DNA of 64,000 nt from Paenibacillus hemerocallicola (GTDB lineage Bacteria; Bacillota; Bacilli; Paenibacillales; NBRC-103111): the NCBI RefSeq assembly GCF_006265175.1, contig NZ_VDCQ01000007.1, forward strand, positions 124,001 through 188,000. The letters run 5' to 3'. The translations under genes were made by a program, and so were the position numbers. This document shows positions 32,956 through 42,585 of this stretch, piece after piece. Numbering within the stretch: the first letter of the stretch is position 1; each line of letters begins with the position of its first letter. The notes under the pieces were generated by a model, which searched no databases, was not told the DNA's origin, and worked only from the letters and a program-made list of their open reading frames with translations.

Positions 32956-35064
32956 TTACCCGATATATTCGATCAAGCATAACGCAAGCGGGTTGAAATT
33001 CGACACGTCCGCGCCGGCGACCAATTGCAGCTTCCGTTTCTCCTCGGAATCGCAGACAAACAAAACTTCCTCGCTAACCTGAAAGCCGTCGCTGTGCGCC
33101 GCAGGCGACGCTTGCGCGAGCACGACGGGAGCCGCCTCCGTCGTCTGAACCGTGAAGGTCGCGCTATCCGCTTCGGTTACCGCGCCGGCCGGAGCGTATA
33201 AGGTGACCTTGGTAATGATCGCTTGAAGCGGAAGGTCGATCGCGACAGTTCCGTTATTCGCCGGAAATTTGCCGTCCGCGCCTTTTATCGATATGACGTG
33301 CTTGCCCAAAACCGCCGTACTCGCCTTGTCGTACCCGTATACCATGTTCCAGATTACCGCTCTCGTATCCGCATTTCCCCGGCAATTATGGAACGTAATA
33401 GCCGGCTGCCCTCCCGTATTGCTCGTACCCGATGGAGTATATTGGATGAAGGCGGAGGGAGACGCTTTTTTGGCGAATTGACAGTTCGTGTAAGAAACAT
33501 TATGCGGAAACTTAAACGAGTTCCCGGTGTACGCATACTCATGAATGCCCATTAAATTGCATTTGTCAAAAGAAATAACCGGCATTTTCTCGTTCGTGGA
33601 CGTGAACTTGGCAACCTTCCAGCTCTCCGCCCCGGTCTGGAAAGCTTGCGCATCGGCGTCGCAGCTAATAAAGGAAACGTTGCCGTCATTCCATTTGCAA
33701 TCGATCAGCGCTCCCGTTCCGTATTTGGTCTCGAATCTGGCCCCTATGCACAGGAATCGCTGAACGCCGTAAGAGTGGGCGCCGCCGTACAGCTTGAAGA
33801 ACGTGCTGCTTCCGGCGGAACTCGTATTGATGTAGCTCCCGCCCCATATATTGATGTTGCCGCCTTTCTCGAAATGAAGAAAATCGCCTCTTGTCACTTC
33901 GAATTGACATGCGAAAAAATTGTAGTTCAGAAACTGATCGCTGGCAGTGGAGGCTTCCGCGTACACCGTTTTGTTCCATGAGCCGTAGAAGCCGCAATGA
34001 TAAAACGAGAACTCGCTATTCGTATTGTTTCCTTGCAATTTCCAGCCATAGTTGAAATCGATAAAATCGCACATATGGAACGTGTAGTTTTGCGCGCCGC
34101 CCGTGGAATACGAGAACATGAAGTTCGTATTCTTCGCATAATCGCCGATAAACGTAATCCCCTCCATATGAATATGGAGCCATTTGTCGTTGTTGTAGAA
34201 CAAGTATCCGTCATTATTCGTCGGCTTGAACAACACCTTCGTCACGCCGCGGCCCGCCCCTTTAAGGACCAGACCTCTCGTCCGGATGGCCGTCGAGGAG
34301 AACAGCCGCGGATCGTCGGCGTTCAGTACGAATGTTCCCGGAGGCAGCTCTATGACAGCATTTCCTTCATGGTTTGCGCCGAATATATCCGATCTGCTCG
34401 TCGTCTTGGACAGCAATTCCGTAACAGCGCTTTCAAATGCTGCGGTTGCGTCGGCTCCCCCGGTAGGATCGGCCCCTTTGGACAACACGTTGATATTGTG
34501 TCTGAACCGGATGGCGAGCTGCTCCTCGTGCGCGCTCAAGCCGATAATCCGGTGCGTTCCTCCGCTGAACTGGACGTTGTCCCCGACAAACACGACCGAA
34601 GCAGTGTTGCTCAGCACAGCCTCGAGCTTGTATGTGCCGGGCGGAAACAGCACTTCCTTCTTCCCCGCGGCAATGGCCGTATCGATCGCGCTTTGAATGG
34701 CCGGCGCATCGTTCGCGGTGCCGTCGCCCACCGCTCCGAAGTCGCGGATGCTGATCCATTCGCGCAGCTTGTCCGCTACGGTCCGTTCCGGAGACGCCCC
34801 CGTGTACTGGAACATGATCTGATCGGCATCGGGGATATCCTCCCCTCCGTATACCGAGCCCGTCACGGAAGCTTCCCCGCTCATGGCGTTCAGCAGCACA
34901 CCGGATGCTACAGCTGCGCCCGTAACGCCAAAGGCCGCAAGCAGTTTGCGCCGGCTCATCCGTTCCCCGCCGCCTGTCTTCTCCGGCTCGTAAAGTCCCG
35001 CCTCCTTTCCGACGCGACGGGTCTCCCCGGGTCTTCCGTTTTCGGGCGGCTTGTTCTTATCCAT
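32956..35064 (-). CDS. Tat-exported pectate-lyase-superfamily beta-helix protein
   Basis: ATG 35064 has AAGGAGG upstream; an in-frame TTG at 35085 precedes that site. About 702 residues. The Tat signal MSRRKLLAAFGVTGAAVASGV lies unusually far in (after about 35 charged residues), then ISIRDFGAVGDGTANDAPAIQSAID begins the Pectate_lyase_3 fold and a long series of beta-helix rungs runs to about residue 560. Its N-terminal half closely resembles the frameshifted gene at 22656. It probably cleaves or binds a surface or plant glycan outside the cell. Confidence 0.8.
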   Translation of the reverse strand: MDKNKPPENGRPGETRRVGKEAGLYEPEKTGGGERMSRRKLLAAFGVTGAAVASGVLLNAMSGEASVTGSVYGGEDIPDADQIMFQYTGASPERTVADKLREWISIRDFGAVGDGTANDAPAIQSAIDTAIAAGKKEVLFPPGTYKLEAVLSNTASVVFVGDNVQFSGGTHRIIGLSAHEEQLAIRFRHNINVLSKGADPTGGADATAAFESAVTELLSKTTSRSDIFGANHEGNAVIELPPGTFVLNADDPRLFSSTAIRTRGLVLKGAGRGVTKVLFKPTNNDGYLFYNNDKWLHIHMEGITFIGDYAKNTNFMFSYSTGGAQNYTFHMCDFIDFNYGWKLQGNNTNSEFSFYHCGFYGSWNKTVYAEASTASDQFLNYNFFACQFEVTRGDFLHFEKGGNINIWGGSYINTSSAGSSTFFKLYGGAHSYGVQRFLCIGARFETKYGTGALIDCKWNDGNVSFISCDADAQAFQTGAESWKVAKFTSTNEKMPVISFDKCNLMGIHEYAYTGNSFKFPHNVSYTNCQFAKKASPSAFIQYTPSGTSNTGGQPAITFHNCRGNADTRAVIWNMVYGYDKASTAVLGKHVISIKGADGKFPANNGTVAIDLPLQAIITKVTLYAPAGAVTEADSATFTVQTTEAAPVVLAQASPAAHSDGFQVSEEVLFVCDSEEKRKLQLVAGADVSNFNPLALCLIEYIG

Positions 35065-35556
35065 CCTGCCTTCCTCCTTCTGCAATTTGCAAAATGCATT
35101 GCTTCTTTATTGTATAAAACAAGGTTATACGAACCTATAGCGTTCGATTGCACAAAAATGGTACGCCAATGACTTCTTCACGATGTGCATAGTACTATGA
35201 ATGCGCTTTCCCAATATCACGGCAATTCGTAGCCTAGGTTGCCGAATAGACCTTTAAATCCGCATTGACCCGGGAAAGGTGAATTTCAAGGCAACATTCA
35301 GCTAACGGCTCGGCTTCACTCGCTATATATTCAGCAGGAATGAATCGGACCAATCGGGAGGAATATCGGTTGAATGCAGGAAAATAGCGGCAAATGTATC
35401 ATAGCGTATTCCATCCTGTTATCGACTCCCTCCTTCGCCTTGGCAGTAGATGGGAACGGCGATCATTGGGCGAACAAGGTCGCGCGGAATATGGTCGGCC
35501 TCCGGCCGTTACGCGACAAAAGGATTTCGGGTAGCGGCCGATCCGAAACAAGAATG
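35065..35556. other. Gene-free interval upstream of the beta-helix gene
   Basis: About 490 bp that should hold the promoter of the beta-helix/ceramidase-like pair. No convincing promoter hexamers, repeat modules or small gene were found. Confidence 0.4.
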
Positions 35557-35595
35557 ACAAAGCGCTCCCCGGCACGCAAACCCGGGAGCGCTTTG
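35557..35595. terminator. Strong bidirectional terminator
   Basis: ACAAAGCGCTCCC and GGGAGCGCTTTGT form a perfect 13-bp stem with a 13-nt loop, 38 bp after the SUMF1-sialidase stop codon. It separates that gene from the beta-helix pair, so the two sets are probably transcribed separately. Confidence 0.8.
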
Positions 35596-35632
35596 TTCTG
35601 TCATCCGGCTGACATCCGGTTATGCCGCTCCA

Positions 35633-37558
35633 TCAGTCCAGAGGCGGGGGAGGCGTGGTCAGCCAGGCCAAATTGAACGTATAGTGAATACGGCTGCTGA
35701 TCAGATGAACGAGCCCGTTGCGCCCCTGAACCATGGCGAGGTAGCCTTTCGGCTCGGCGGAGGACCGGTCCATCGTAAACTCCCCGGTCCATGCCCCCCC
35801 ATTCCATACGCCTCCGTTCCGGTCGGTCGATACGAGACGTTTATGCGGCCAAGTGGCCCCGTCGTCATACGATACGGCCGCAAACAAGCCTTTGACGGTC
35901 CTGACGGCGCCCGAGTCGTCCGTAATCGGCATCTCCTCGGCAAAGGAAGCGAAAAACAACGGACCTTCCCGCAGCCGCCGCAGCACGAGCCGCTGCCCCA
36001 TGCCGATCGGCTCGAACTCCGTGGCGCTGTAGCTCCACGTCCGCCCGTTGTCGCAGGATACGCTTTGCGGCATGTGACCATGGATCGTATCGCCGCGGCC
36101 GAAAGCGAGCCAGCTGCCGTCCTCCCGTTCGACGACCGAGGCATGGATGCCGGCGATCAAGCCGCCCGGGTCGTACCAAGAGTCCCCTCCGTCGCTGCTG
36201 ATCCACAGATTCGTGCCTCCGTCGCCGCCGGTCTCCGCATCGCACGGCTGCAGCAGCAAGCCGGAGCGGGTGCGAATGAGCGCGGGGATCGGCATCCGGC
36301 GCGTGCCGTGCTCGGAGTCCATAATCCTCGCCTTGCTCCATGTCGCTCCATTGTCGCGCGATATTCGCAGGACGGGCATTAATGTTCCCCATGTCCCGGC
36401 CGCCCCCATTCCGTTAATATGGAACAGCGCGCCTTCCCCGTCGGACCACAGGCTGCTGCCCGACATATTGCGGCCGGGCGCATCCCAGAACAGCGACGCT
36501 TCGTCCCATTCGTTCGACCCATAGCGAAGACGGCTGGCGGCAATCACCATCTCCCGCCCGCCCTCCCATTTGGTCGAGAACCAGACGGCCAGCAAATCGC
36601 CGTTGTCCGTCTCCGCGATCGACGGAACGTGATTATGCGGATAAAACGGCCCCTGCTCGGACGGGACCAGCTTCACGAACACCTTCGGTTCGGCGAAATA
36701 CGGTCGGTCCGGGTCGGGACCCGCTCCGATCGATTCCGGTATGCTCTGCTTTACTCCGAGCCGGTAAGCCTCCGTATCGGCCCAAGGCGACGTCGGTGCC
36801 GTATCCGGCATGTCGCCGAGCGCGACGCGGAAGCCGAGCAGCCAATGCCGGTCCTCCGGAAGCGCTGCCATTCGCTGCGAGGAGCGCAAGTATACGGGTG
36901 CGGTCGAATGGCTGCCGCCGCGAGATACGCGAAATTCTCCGTCGGCCCGGCCGACCGGGTCCGTCTGCTCCCCCTCCTCGTACGGACCGTACCAATCGTT
37001 GACCCATTCCTCCACGTTGCCGTGCATATCGTGCAGTCCCCAAGGATTCGGGGGAAATTGTCCCACGGTCAGCGGCACGACCTCGAACTCCCGCTTCGTC
37101 TTGATCGGATCGGGATACCAAGAGTGCTGTTGGCGCCGGTATTGTTCCACGGGAAAGTCCTCCCCCGTCGAATAGGACGTCTCGGTGCCGGCCCGGCAGG
37201 CGTATTCCCACTCGGCCTCCGTCGGCAGCCGGTAAGGCAATCCCTCACGCTCCGACAGCCAGCGGCAATACGCCGCCGCTTCGTGCCAGTTGACAAATAT
37301 GACAGGCTCGTCGTCCTCCGACGAAAATCCAAGCTTGCCCCGCAGCTTGCGATGCTCCGGGTCGAATCGCTCGTATTGCGCATTGGTTACTTGACAGGCG
37401 CCCATATAAAACGGCCTCGTAATGCGCACCGGATGACGCGGACGTTCGTTTAGCTCGCCTTCGTCGTCCCCCCTCGCATATGTGCCGGCTGCGATTCGCA
37501 CCAGCTTCATCCCGATGCCGTTCATATATTCGCGATCTATCGGCAACTGCTTAATCAT
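35633..37558 (-). CDS. SUMF1-type domain fused to sialidase-like BNR propeller
   Basis: 641 residues; its ATG overlaps the upstream regulator stop by 8 bp. Residues about 12-250 are a formylglycine-generating-enzyme-type (SUMF1) fold: TEAEWEYACRAGT, NPWGLHDMHGNVEEWVNDWYG and the end LLGFRVAL. At the active site GGSHSTAPVYLRSSQR (214-229) lacks the cysteines of true enzymes. Residues about 300-640 are a six-bladed BNR propeller with Asp boxes SRDNGATW (400), SSDGGDSW (454), SCDNGRTW (501) and SYDDGATW (563). There is no signal peptide, so it is cytoplasmic and may act on imported sialo- or other oligosaccharides. Confidence 0.85.
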   Translation of the reverse strand: MIKQLPIDREYMNGIGMKLVRIAAGTYARGDDEGELNERPRHPVRITRPFYMGACQVTNAQYERFDPEHRKLRGKLGFSSEDDEPVIFVNWHEAAAYCRWLSEREGLPYRLPTEAEWEYACRAGTETSYSTGEDFPVEQYRRQQHSWYPDPIKTKREFEVVPLTVGQFPPNPWGLHDMHGNVEEWVNDWYGPYEEGEQTDPVGRADGEFRVSRGGSHSTAPVYLRSSQRMAALPEDRHWLLGFRVALGDMPDTAPTSPWADTEAYRLGVKQSIPESIGAGPDPDRPYFAEPKVFVKLVPSEQGPFYPHNHVPSIAETDNGDLLAVWFSTKWEGGREMVIAASRLRYGSNEWDEASLFWDAPGRNMSGSSLWSDGEGALFHINGMGAAGTWGTLMPVLRISRDNGATWSKARIMDSEHGTRRMPIPALIRTRSGLLLQPCDAETGGDGGTNLWISSDGGDSWYDPGGLIAGIHASVVEREDGSWLAFGRGDTIHGHMPQSVSCDNGRTWSYSATEFEPIGMGQRLVLRRLREGPLFFASFAEEMPITDDSGAVRTVKGLFAAVSYDDGATWPHKRLVSTDRNGGVWNGGAWTGEFTMDRSSAEPKGYLAMVQGRNGLVHLISSRIHYTFNLAWLTTPPPPLD

Positions 37559-39959
37559 GATCGACCTCGTCCTCCTCCGGATCGGTGCGTTCCATGGATC
37601 CTTTGATCAGTCGGTTCCCTCCGCGTCCGGAAGCCGTCGTATTGCGGAATTCCTGCGGAGAAACGCCCTCTAATTTCTTGAACGTGCGCAAAAAGGTGGT
37701 ACGGCTGAAATAGCCGACGTTCTCGCTAATGTCCTGGATGCTCATATTCGTCTGGCTCAATAATTCCTTCGCTTTGGCTACGCGAAGCCGGCTGATGTAA
37801 TCGGTCAAATTGACGCCTAGCTTATCCTTGAACACCCGGGAAGCGTATTTTACGGAAATTTCCATTTCGTCCGCAATTTTTTCCAAAGACAGATCGCTCG
37901 TGTAGTGATCCTCGACATAGTCTTGAATCAAGGCTACCAGCGAATTCGATTTGTTGGACTGCTTTTTCGACACGAAGGCCGCGATCCGCCCAAAAAACGC
38001 GATCAGTTGGCCTTTGCGCGCCTCGAGCGCGAGCGGATGCTCGCCAGGCCGGACAAGCTGCTCCCGCTCCCGAGCCGTAACGAACTGCTCCGGCTTCAGC
38101 CCCCTTTCCATGAGGAAGCGCCGACCCGTGTTATACAGCTCGTGCAGCAGCGAATTGCGCTCGTCGAACGATACGTTGTGCGAGGCAAGCTCGAGCGCCA
38201 TCTTCTCGATCGCGTCCGTTACGCCCGCGATGTCTCCCGTCTTCAACAGGGCGAGCAGCCTCGTTTCGTCCGCGAACGAATACTGGACGCCGTATTGGAT
38301 ATGCAGCTCTTTGGCGCGCACGATTTTGAAATGGTCGGCCGGACCGACGCTCAGCATCGCGGTCAGCGCGTCCCGGTACGATCTCGTAATGCCCTCGGGA
38401 CCGGCATACGCTTTGCCGATACCCGCATTGATGCGGCAGTACAACGCGTCATAGCGAAACGTCTGCATCATCTGCTGCAGCTTCCGTTCGATAACGACCG
38501 TTTCCTCGTCACTGCCGATATTCGCGACGACAATATACAGGTGCGGCTTATATTCAAGCACATACAGGGCAGAGCTGCCGTGCAGCAAGCCGCCGATCAT
38601 TTTTTTCAGCTTGCTCTGGATGACGATCCGCTCCACGTCTTGAAAATCGTCGTAAAATTCATTTCGGAAGTCGACCGAGATGACGAAGCAAACGTAGTCG
38701 CCATGGACGAAGCCGAGCTGTCTGGCCAGCACGCTTTGAATCTCGCCGGATTGCTCGTCGGTCGGCACGTTGCCCTTCAGCAATTGCAGGAGAACGTTCT
38801 CCGCATATTCCAGCGACAGCACGTTCAGCTCGTCCTGCATCCGCCTGCGGTTCTCGATCAGCCGGTTAATGCCGCTTCCGATTCGCTCCCATTCGTCCGA
38901 TCGCACGACGGGGCCTTGGTCGCGGATGCCTTCCTCGCTCCCGGTCAGCACGACCCCGATGCGGCGGATCGGATTGTATATAATATACGTAAACACGAAG
39001 GAGAAGAAGCAGCCGATCACGATCAGGCTGATACAAATAATGACGACCATTTCGAGAATGCCGGACGCCTGCTTCTTGAACTCGTCGATCGGGGTTATGG
39101 CGTAGAAGCTCCAGCCGTACAGATCGGTATTGACCGCAGATATCGTATACAGCCTCCCTTGCACCGCGAATTCGCCCTGCTTCTGTTTGGTCGTGCCGGA
39201 GATTTCGCCGACGACCCGAACCGCTTCCATGTTGGCGAAGTCCGGATCGGAGTTCAGTATCATTCTTCCGGCATCATCCGTTACGATAACCCTGGTGGAA
39301 GGACCGGCGAACACCGAATCCATCGTCCGCTGTATCGTGTTCACGGGCACTGTGGTGACCATGACCGCACGGTACGGGCCAAGCGGGGCAAATGCCAGAA
39401 ACGGAATGACTCGGCTGCGGGAAAACGGCGTCTCTACGTCCGTCGGATGCAATATATCGATCATTTTTACCGAATTCATCATCTGTTCCCAAGCGTACGC
39501 GTCGTAATCGGCGAAACGGTAATATTTCCCGAGGAATGACGCGAAATCGTTGACTCCGCCGCTCGTATATACTTTCTCGTTATCGATATACACGAACGTT
39601 TCGTCGACAAAGCTGCTGATATTGACGCGAGTGCGCGCGATATTGCGCGCAAGCTGCTCCAACTCGGCTCTCTCGGTCACCGAATACAGCTTGTCGGGCT
39701 TCAGCAGGCGAATAACGGAGGAATCGTTGAAGAAGCTGATGCTGGACTCGTGTATCATCTGCAGATAGGAATCGACCGTACCCGCCGATGTCCGGACGTT
39801 CATCATGATTTTTTCTTCGAAATCGCGCTTCAGTTCCTTGATGAAATTGACGTACGTAAAGAAGCCGACGATCAAGATCGGAATGAGCAGCGACAAGAAG
39901 CAGAGCAAAATTTTCACGAACAGCCGATTGACACGCAAACGCGCGAGCCGCATTTTCAT
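37551..39959 (-). CDS. Membrane AraC-type regulator with extracytoplasmic dCache-like sensor
   Basis: 802 residues. TM1 (FVKILLCFLSLLIPILIVGFF, about 14-35) and TM2 (MVVIICISLIVIGCFFSFVFTYIIY, about 305-330) flank an extracellular sensor domain. A long cytoplasmic linker leads to a C-terminal AraC double HTH (DLSLEKIADEMEISVKYASRVFKDKLGVNLTDYISRLR ... IQDISENVGYFSRTTFLRTFKKLEG). AGGGGG before ATG 39959 supports the start. It sits just after the LplB-LplC-binding-protein genes and probably senses the sugar bound outside and activates this locus. A related regulator is at 49988. Confidence 0.88.
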   Translation of the reverse strand: MKMRLARLRVNRLFVKILLCFLSLLIPILIVGFFTYVNFIKELKRDFEEKIMMNVRTSAGTVDSYLQMIHESSISFFNDSSVIRLLKPDKLYSVTERAELEQLARNIARTRVNISSFVDETFVYIDNEKVYTSGGVNDFASFLGKYYRFADYDAYAWEQMMNSVKMIDILHPTDVETPFSRSRVIPFLAFAPLGPYRAVMVTTVPVNTIQRTMDSVFAGPSTRVIVTDDAGRMILNSDPDFANMEAVRVVGEISGTTKQKQGEFAVQGRLYTISAVNTDLYGWSFYAITPIDEFKKQASGILEMVVIICISLIVIGCFFSFVFTYIIYNPIRRIGVVLTGSEEGIRDQGPVVRSDEWERIGSGINRLIENRRRMQDELNVLSLEYAENVLLQLLKGNVPTDEQSGEIQSVLARQLGFVHGDYVCFVISVDFRNEFYDDFQDVERIVIQSKLKKMIGGLLHGSSALYVLEYKPHLYIVVANIGSDEETVVIERKLQQMMQTFRYDALYCRINAGIGKAYAGPEGITRSYRDALTAMLSVGPADHFKIVRAKELHIQYGVQYSFADETRLLALLKTGDIAGVTDAIEKMALELASHNVSFDERNSLLHELYNTGRRFLMERGLKPEQFVTAREREQLVRPGEHPLALEARKGQLIAFFGRIAAFVSKKQSNKSNSLVALIQDYVEDHYTSDLSLEKIADEMEISVKYASRVFKDKLGVNLTDYISRLRVAKAKELLSQTNMSIQDISENVGYFSRTTFLRTFKKLEGVSPQEFRNTTASGRGGNRLIKGSMERTDPEEDEVDHD

Positions 39960-40067
39960 CCCGCTTCCCCCTATCCGTCCGTCCTTGCGAACCGTATAAA
40001 CGGGTGACGCCGCTTGCCGGTCGGAGGGAGGACTCCTCGCCCCCCGTCGCCGACCGCCATCTGGGCG

Positions 40068-41618
40068 TTATTGGACACGGGCAAGCGCGTCATTATAAAT
40101 TTTCTCCATCTCCGGAACGCCGGCCGATTTAAGCGATTCGGCCCATTTGTCGTAGTCGGCGAGCGGCTTGGCACCCATGATGAATTTTACCACATCCTGC
40201 TCGAGCGGACTGATCTTCGTCGTAATCTGTTTCAGCTTCTCGCTTTCCACCGAAGTGAAGCCGGGCGTCAGCGCCGGCACGATATAAGCGCCGGGATCGG
40301 CCAGCAGCTCCTCGCTCCAGCGGAGCAAATCCGGATGGGTGACCTGCTTCATCGGACCTTCGTCGATGTTGACCGCCATGGCGAGCAGCCCCGCTCCTAT
40401 GTCCGAAAGCATGGCTCGGACGGGATCTCCTGCAGTTTTGTACTTGGCGACGACCGAATCCAATATTTTCGGTTTGCCGTCCACCATCTCGTACGTTTGT
40501 CCGAGCGTTCCGAAGTTTGTGGCAATCGTGCCTTCCTGTCCGTACATCCAGTCGAACATTTTGAGAACCGCCTCCGGGTCCTTCGTCTTGACGCTGACCG
40601 CGTAATTGTCGACGAGCCAGCCTTTGGCGTACAGAAATCCTTTCGCCTTGCCTTTGCTGTTGGTCAAGTACGGGATGCGGTCGAACTTCGCTTTCGGATT
40701 TTTCTCCTGCAGCACTTGATTGTAGTTGACCGCGAACTGATTGTTGTCGTAATAGAAAAACGATTTGCCGGTGCTGAGCTTCTCGTCCCAATTTTGCTTC
40801 GTATTGATCGAGAAATCGGGGTCGAGCAGCTTCTCCGCATATAGCTTGTTCAAATAGGCGAGCACTTCCTTGAACTCCGGCTTGTTGGTGCCGTAGAAGT
40901 AACGTTTGCTGTCCGAATCGTATGTCATTCCGTATCCGCCGCCCATGCCGAGCGCGAATGCGTCCATGAACGACATGCCGCGGGTCGTCCACGGATACGA
41001 GGAGGGGTACGCTTCCTTCATTTTTTTGAGCACATTGTACAGATCGTCGAACGTTTTCGGTACGGGCAGCTTCAGCTCCTCCAAAATATCGGTACGGACG
41101 AGCAGCGTTTTGGCGCCCTGAATTTTGTAGTTCTCCGTAATCGGGAACGAGTATAGCTTGCCGTCCACATACAGCTTCTTGATCTCCGGATTGTCCTTCA
41201 GTACCTTCGAGAAGTTCGGCAGCTTATCCAAATAGTCGGAGATCGGCACGAACATGCCCGTTTTGGCGAACTCGGCCACTTCAAGCGCTTCCAAACCGAT
41301 AATATCGGGAATGTTGTTCGTCGACAGCAGCACGCGCTTTTTGTCCAAATAGTTGCTTCCCGGCACCGGCTCCAGGCTGATTTTCACACCCGTATGCTTC
41401 AATATTTCCTTCAGCACCGGCGTATCCGTCTTGATCGCCTGCGCGGGATTTTCGCCTCTGGTCATCCTGACCGAAATTTCCTTCTGCGCGACATTCTGCC
41501 CGCCGCTGCCGGAATCCGTCCCGGTTTTCGGCTCTTTCTCGTTGCAAGCGGACAATACGGCCGAGGAGGTCAAGACGACGGAGAGCAGCACCGTCGAAAC
41601 CTTCATTCTGTTGTTCAT
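40068..41618 (-). CDS. LplA-type solute-binding lipoprotein of the first Lpl transporter
   Basis: 516 residues with the lipobox LSAC (signal MNNRMKVSTVLLSVVLTSSAV). The body has the large cluster-type binding fold (IPDIIGLEALEVAEFAKTGMF, YPWTTRGMSFMDAFALGMGGG). It delivers an oligosaccharide to the LplB/LplC permeases encoded immediately upstream (71 bp from the lplC-like stop). No ATPase gene is present; Bacillales usually use the shared MsmX-type ATPase for such importers. Confidence 0.9.
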   Translation of the reverse strand: MNNRMKVSTVLLSVVLTSSAVLSACNEKEPKTGTDSGSGGQNVAQKEISVRMTRGENPAQAIKTDTPVLKEILKHTGVKISLEPVPGSNYLDKKRVLLSTNNIPDIIGLEALEVAEFAKTGMFVPISDYLDKLPNFSKVLKDNPEIKKLYVDGKLYSFPITENYKIQGAKTLLVRTDILEELKLPVPKTFDDLYNVLKKMKEAYPSSYPWTTRGMSFMDAFALGMGGGYGMTYDSDSKRYFYGTNKPEFKEVLAYLNKLYAEKLLDPDFSINTKQNWDEKLSTGKSFFYYDNNQFAVNYNQVLQEKNPKAKFDRIPYLTNSKGKAKGFLYAKGWLVDNYAVSVKTKDPEAVLKMFDWMYGQEGTIATNFGTLGQTYEMVDGKPKILDSVVAKYKTAGDPVRAMLSDIGAGLLAMAVNIDEGPMKQVTHPDLLRWSEELLADPGAYIVPALTPGFTSVESEKLKQITTKISPLEQDVVKFIMGAKPLADYDKWAESLKSAGVPEMEKIYNDALARVQ

Positions 41619-41688
41619 AGTATTCGCCCCTGTTCTTCTATTTATTGTATCCTTGCGATGCGACGCAAATCCGTCGCGACGGCCGGAG

Positions 41689-42561
41689 CTAACCTTTCAA
41701 CGACCCGACCATCGCGCCCTTGATAAAATATTTTTGAATGAACGGATAGACCATGACGATTGGCAGAACGGCGATAATAATGACCGCATATTTGATGTTC
41801 GTGGCGGTTACGGCGGCGAATACGCCGCTAATCTCCTGAGACTGGTTCGACATCTCGCCCATCAAGACCATGTTGCGCAATATGATTTGCAGCGGAAATT
41901 TCGCCTTCTCGTCCAAATAGATCATCGCCGGAAAGAAGCTGTTCCAATGGCCGACGGCATAGAACATGCCGAGCGTCGTCATGATCGGCTTCGATAGCGG
42001 AAGCGTGATCCGCACGAGCGCCTTCAGCTCGCCGGCCCCGTCAATATGCGCCGAATCGTACAGCTCGGCCGGAATGCCCTGGAAAAACGTGCGCATGATG
42101 ATCATGTTCCATACGCTGATTGCGCCGGGGATGACGAGCGCCCACATCGTATTCAGCATGCCGAGCTTCTGCACGAGCAAATAGGTCGGAATAAGCCCTC
42201 CGCTGAAAAACATCGTAATGACGATCATCAGAGTGAACGCGCTTCTTCCGTAGAAATCTTTCTTGGAGAGCGGGTACGCGCATAAGGCCGTACAAACCAG
42301 ATTGATCAGCGTGCCTACGGCCGTATACAGAAACGTGTTGCCATAGGAACGGACGATCGACGGGTCCTTGAAGATGAGACTGTACGTATCCCAGTTGAAC
42401 CCTTTCGGCCAAAACTTCACTTCTCCCCGCATGACCGCCGATCCGTCGCTGACCGATACGATAAAAATATAAAACAACGGATAAAACGTGGCAAAAACCA
42501 ATCCGAGCATTAGCGCAATATTGAGCCCGTCAAACAACCGTCCGCCCGTTCCCGGCTTCAT
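41689..42561 (-). CDS. LplC/YtcP-type sugar ABC permease
   Basis: 290 residues with six predicted membrane helices and the ATPase-contact EAA loop SAHIDGAGELKALVRITLPLSKP. The C-terminal YPFIQKYFIKGAMVGSLKG is the usual ending of this subfamily. GGAGGAGGACGAGG directly precedes the ATG. The start is 24 bp after the LplB-like gene, in one operon. Confidence 0.93.
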   Translation of the reverse strand: MKPGTGGRLFDGLNIALMLGLVFATFYPLFYIFIVSVSDGSAVMRGEVKFWPKGFNWDTYSLIFKDPSIVRSYGNTFLYTAVGTLINLVCTALCAYPLSKKDFYGRSAFTLMIVITMFFSGGLIPTYLLVQKLGMLNTMWALVIPGAISVWNMIIMRTFFQGIPAELYDSAHIDGAGELKALVRITLPLSKPIMTTLGMFYAVGHWNSFFPAMIYLDEKAKFPLQIILRNMVLMGEMSNQSQEISGVFAAVTATNIKYAVIIIAVLPIVMVYPFIQKYFIKGAMVGSLKG

Positions 42562-42585
42562 CCTCGTCCTCCTCCTTTCCGTTCT

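Noticed and set aside
35633-37558. Active formylglycine-generating enzyme
   Set aside because: The active-site cysteines are missing and no sulfatase gene is in the window.
37905-39539. 544-codon plus-strand frame
   Set aside because: Shadow of the membrane AraC regulator in a GC-rich region.
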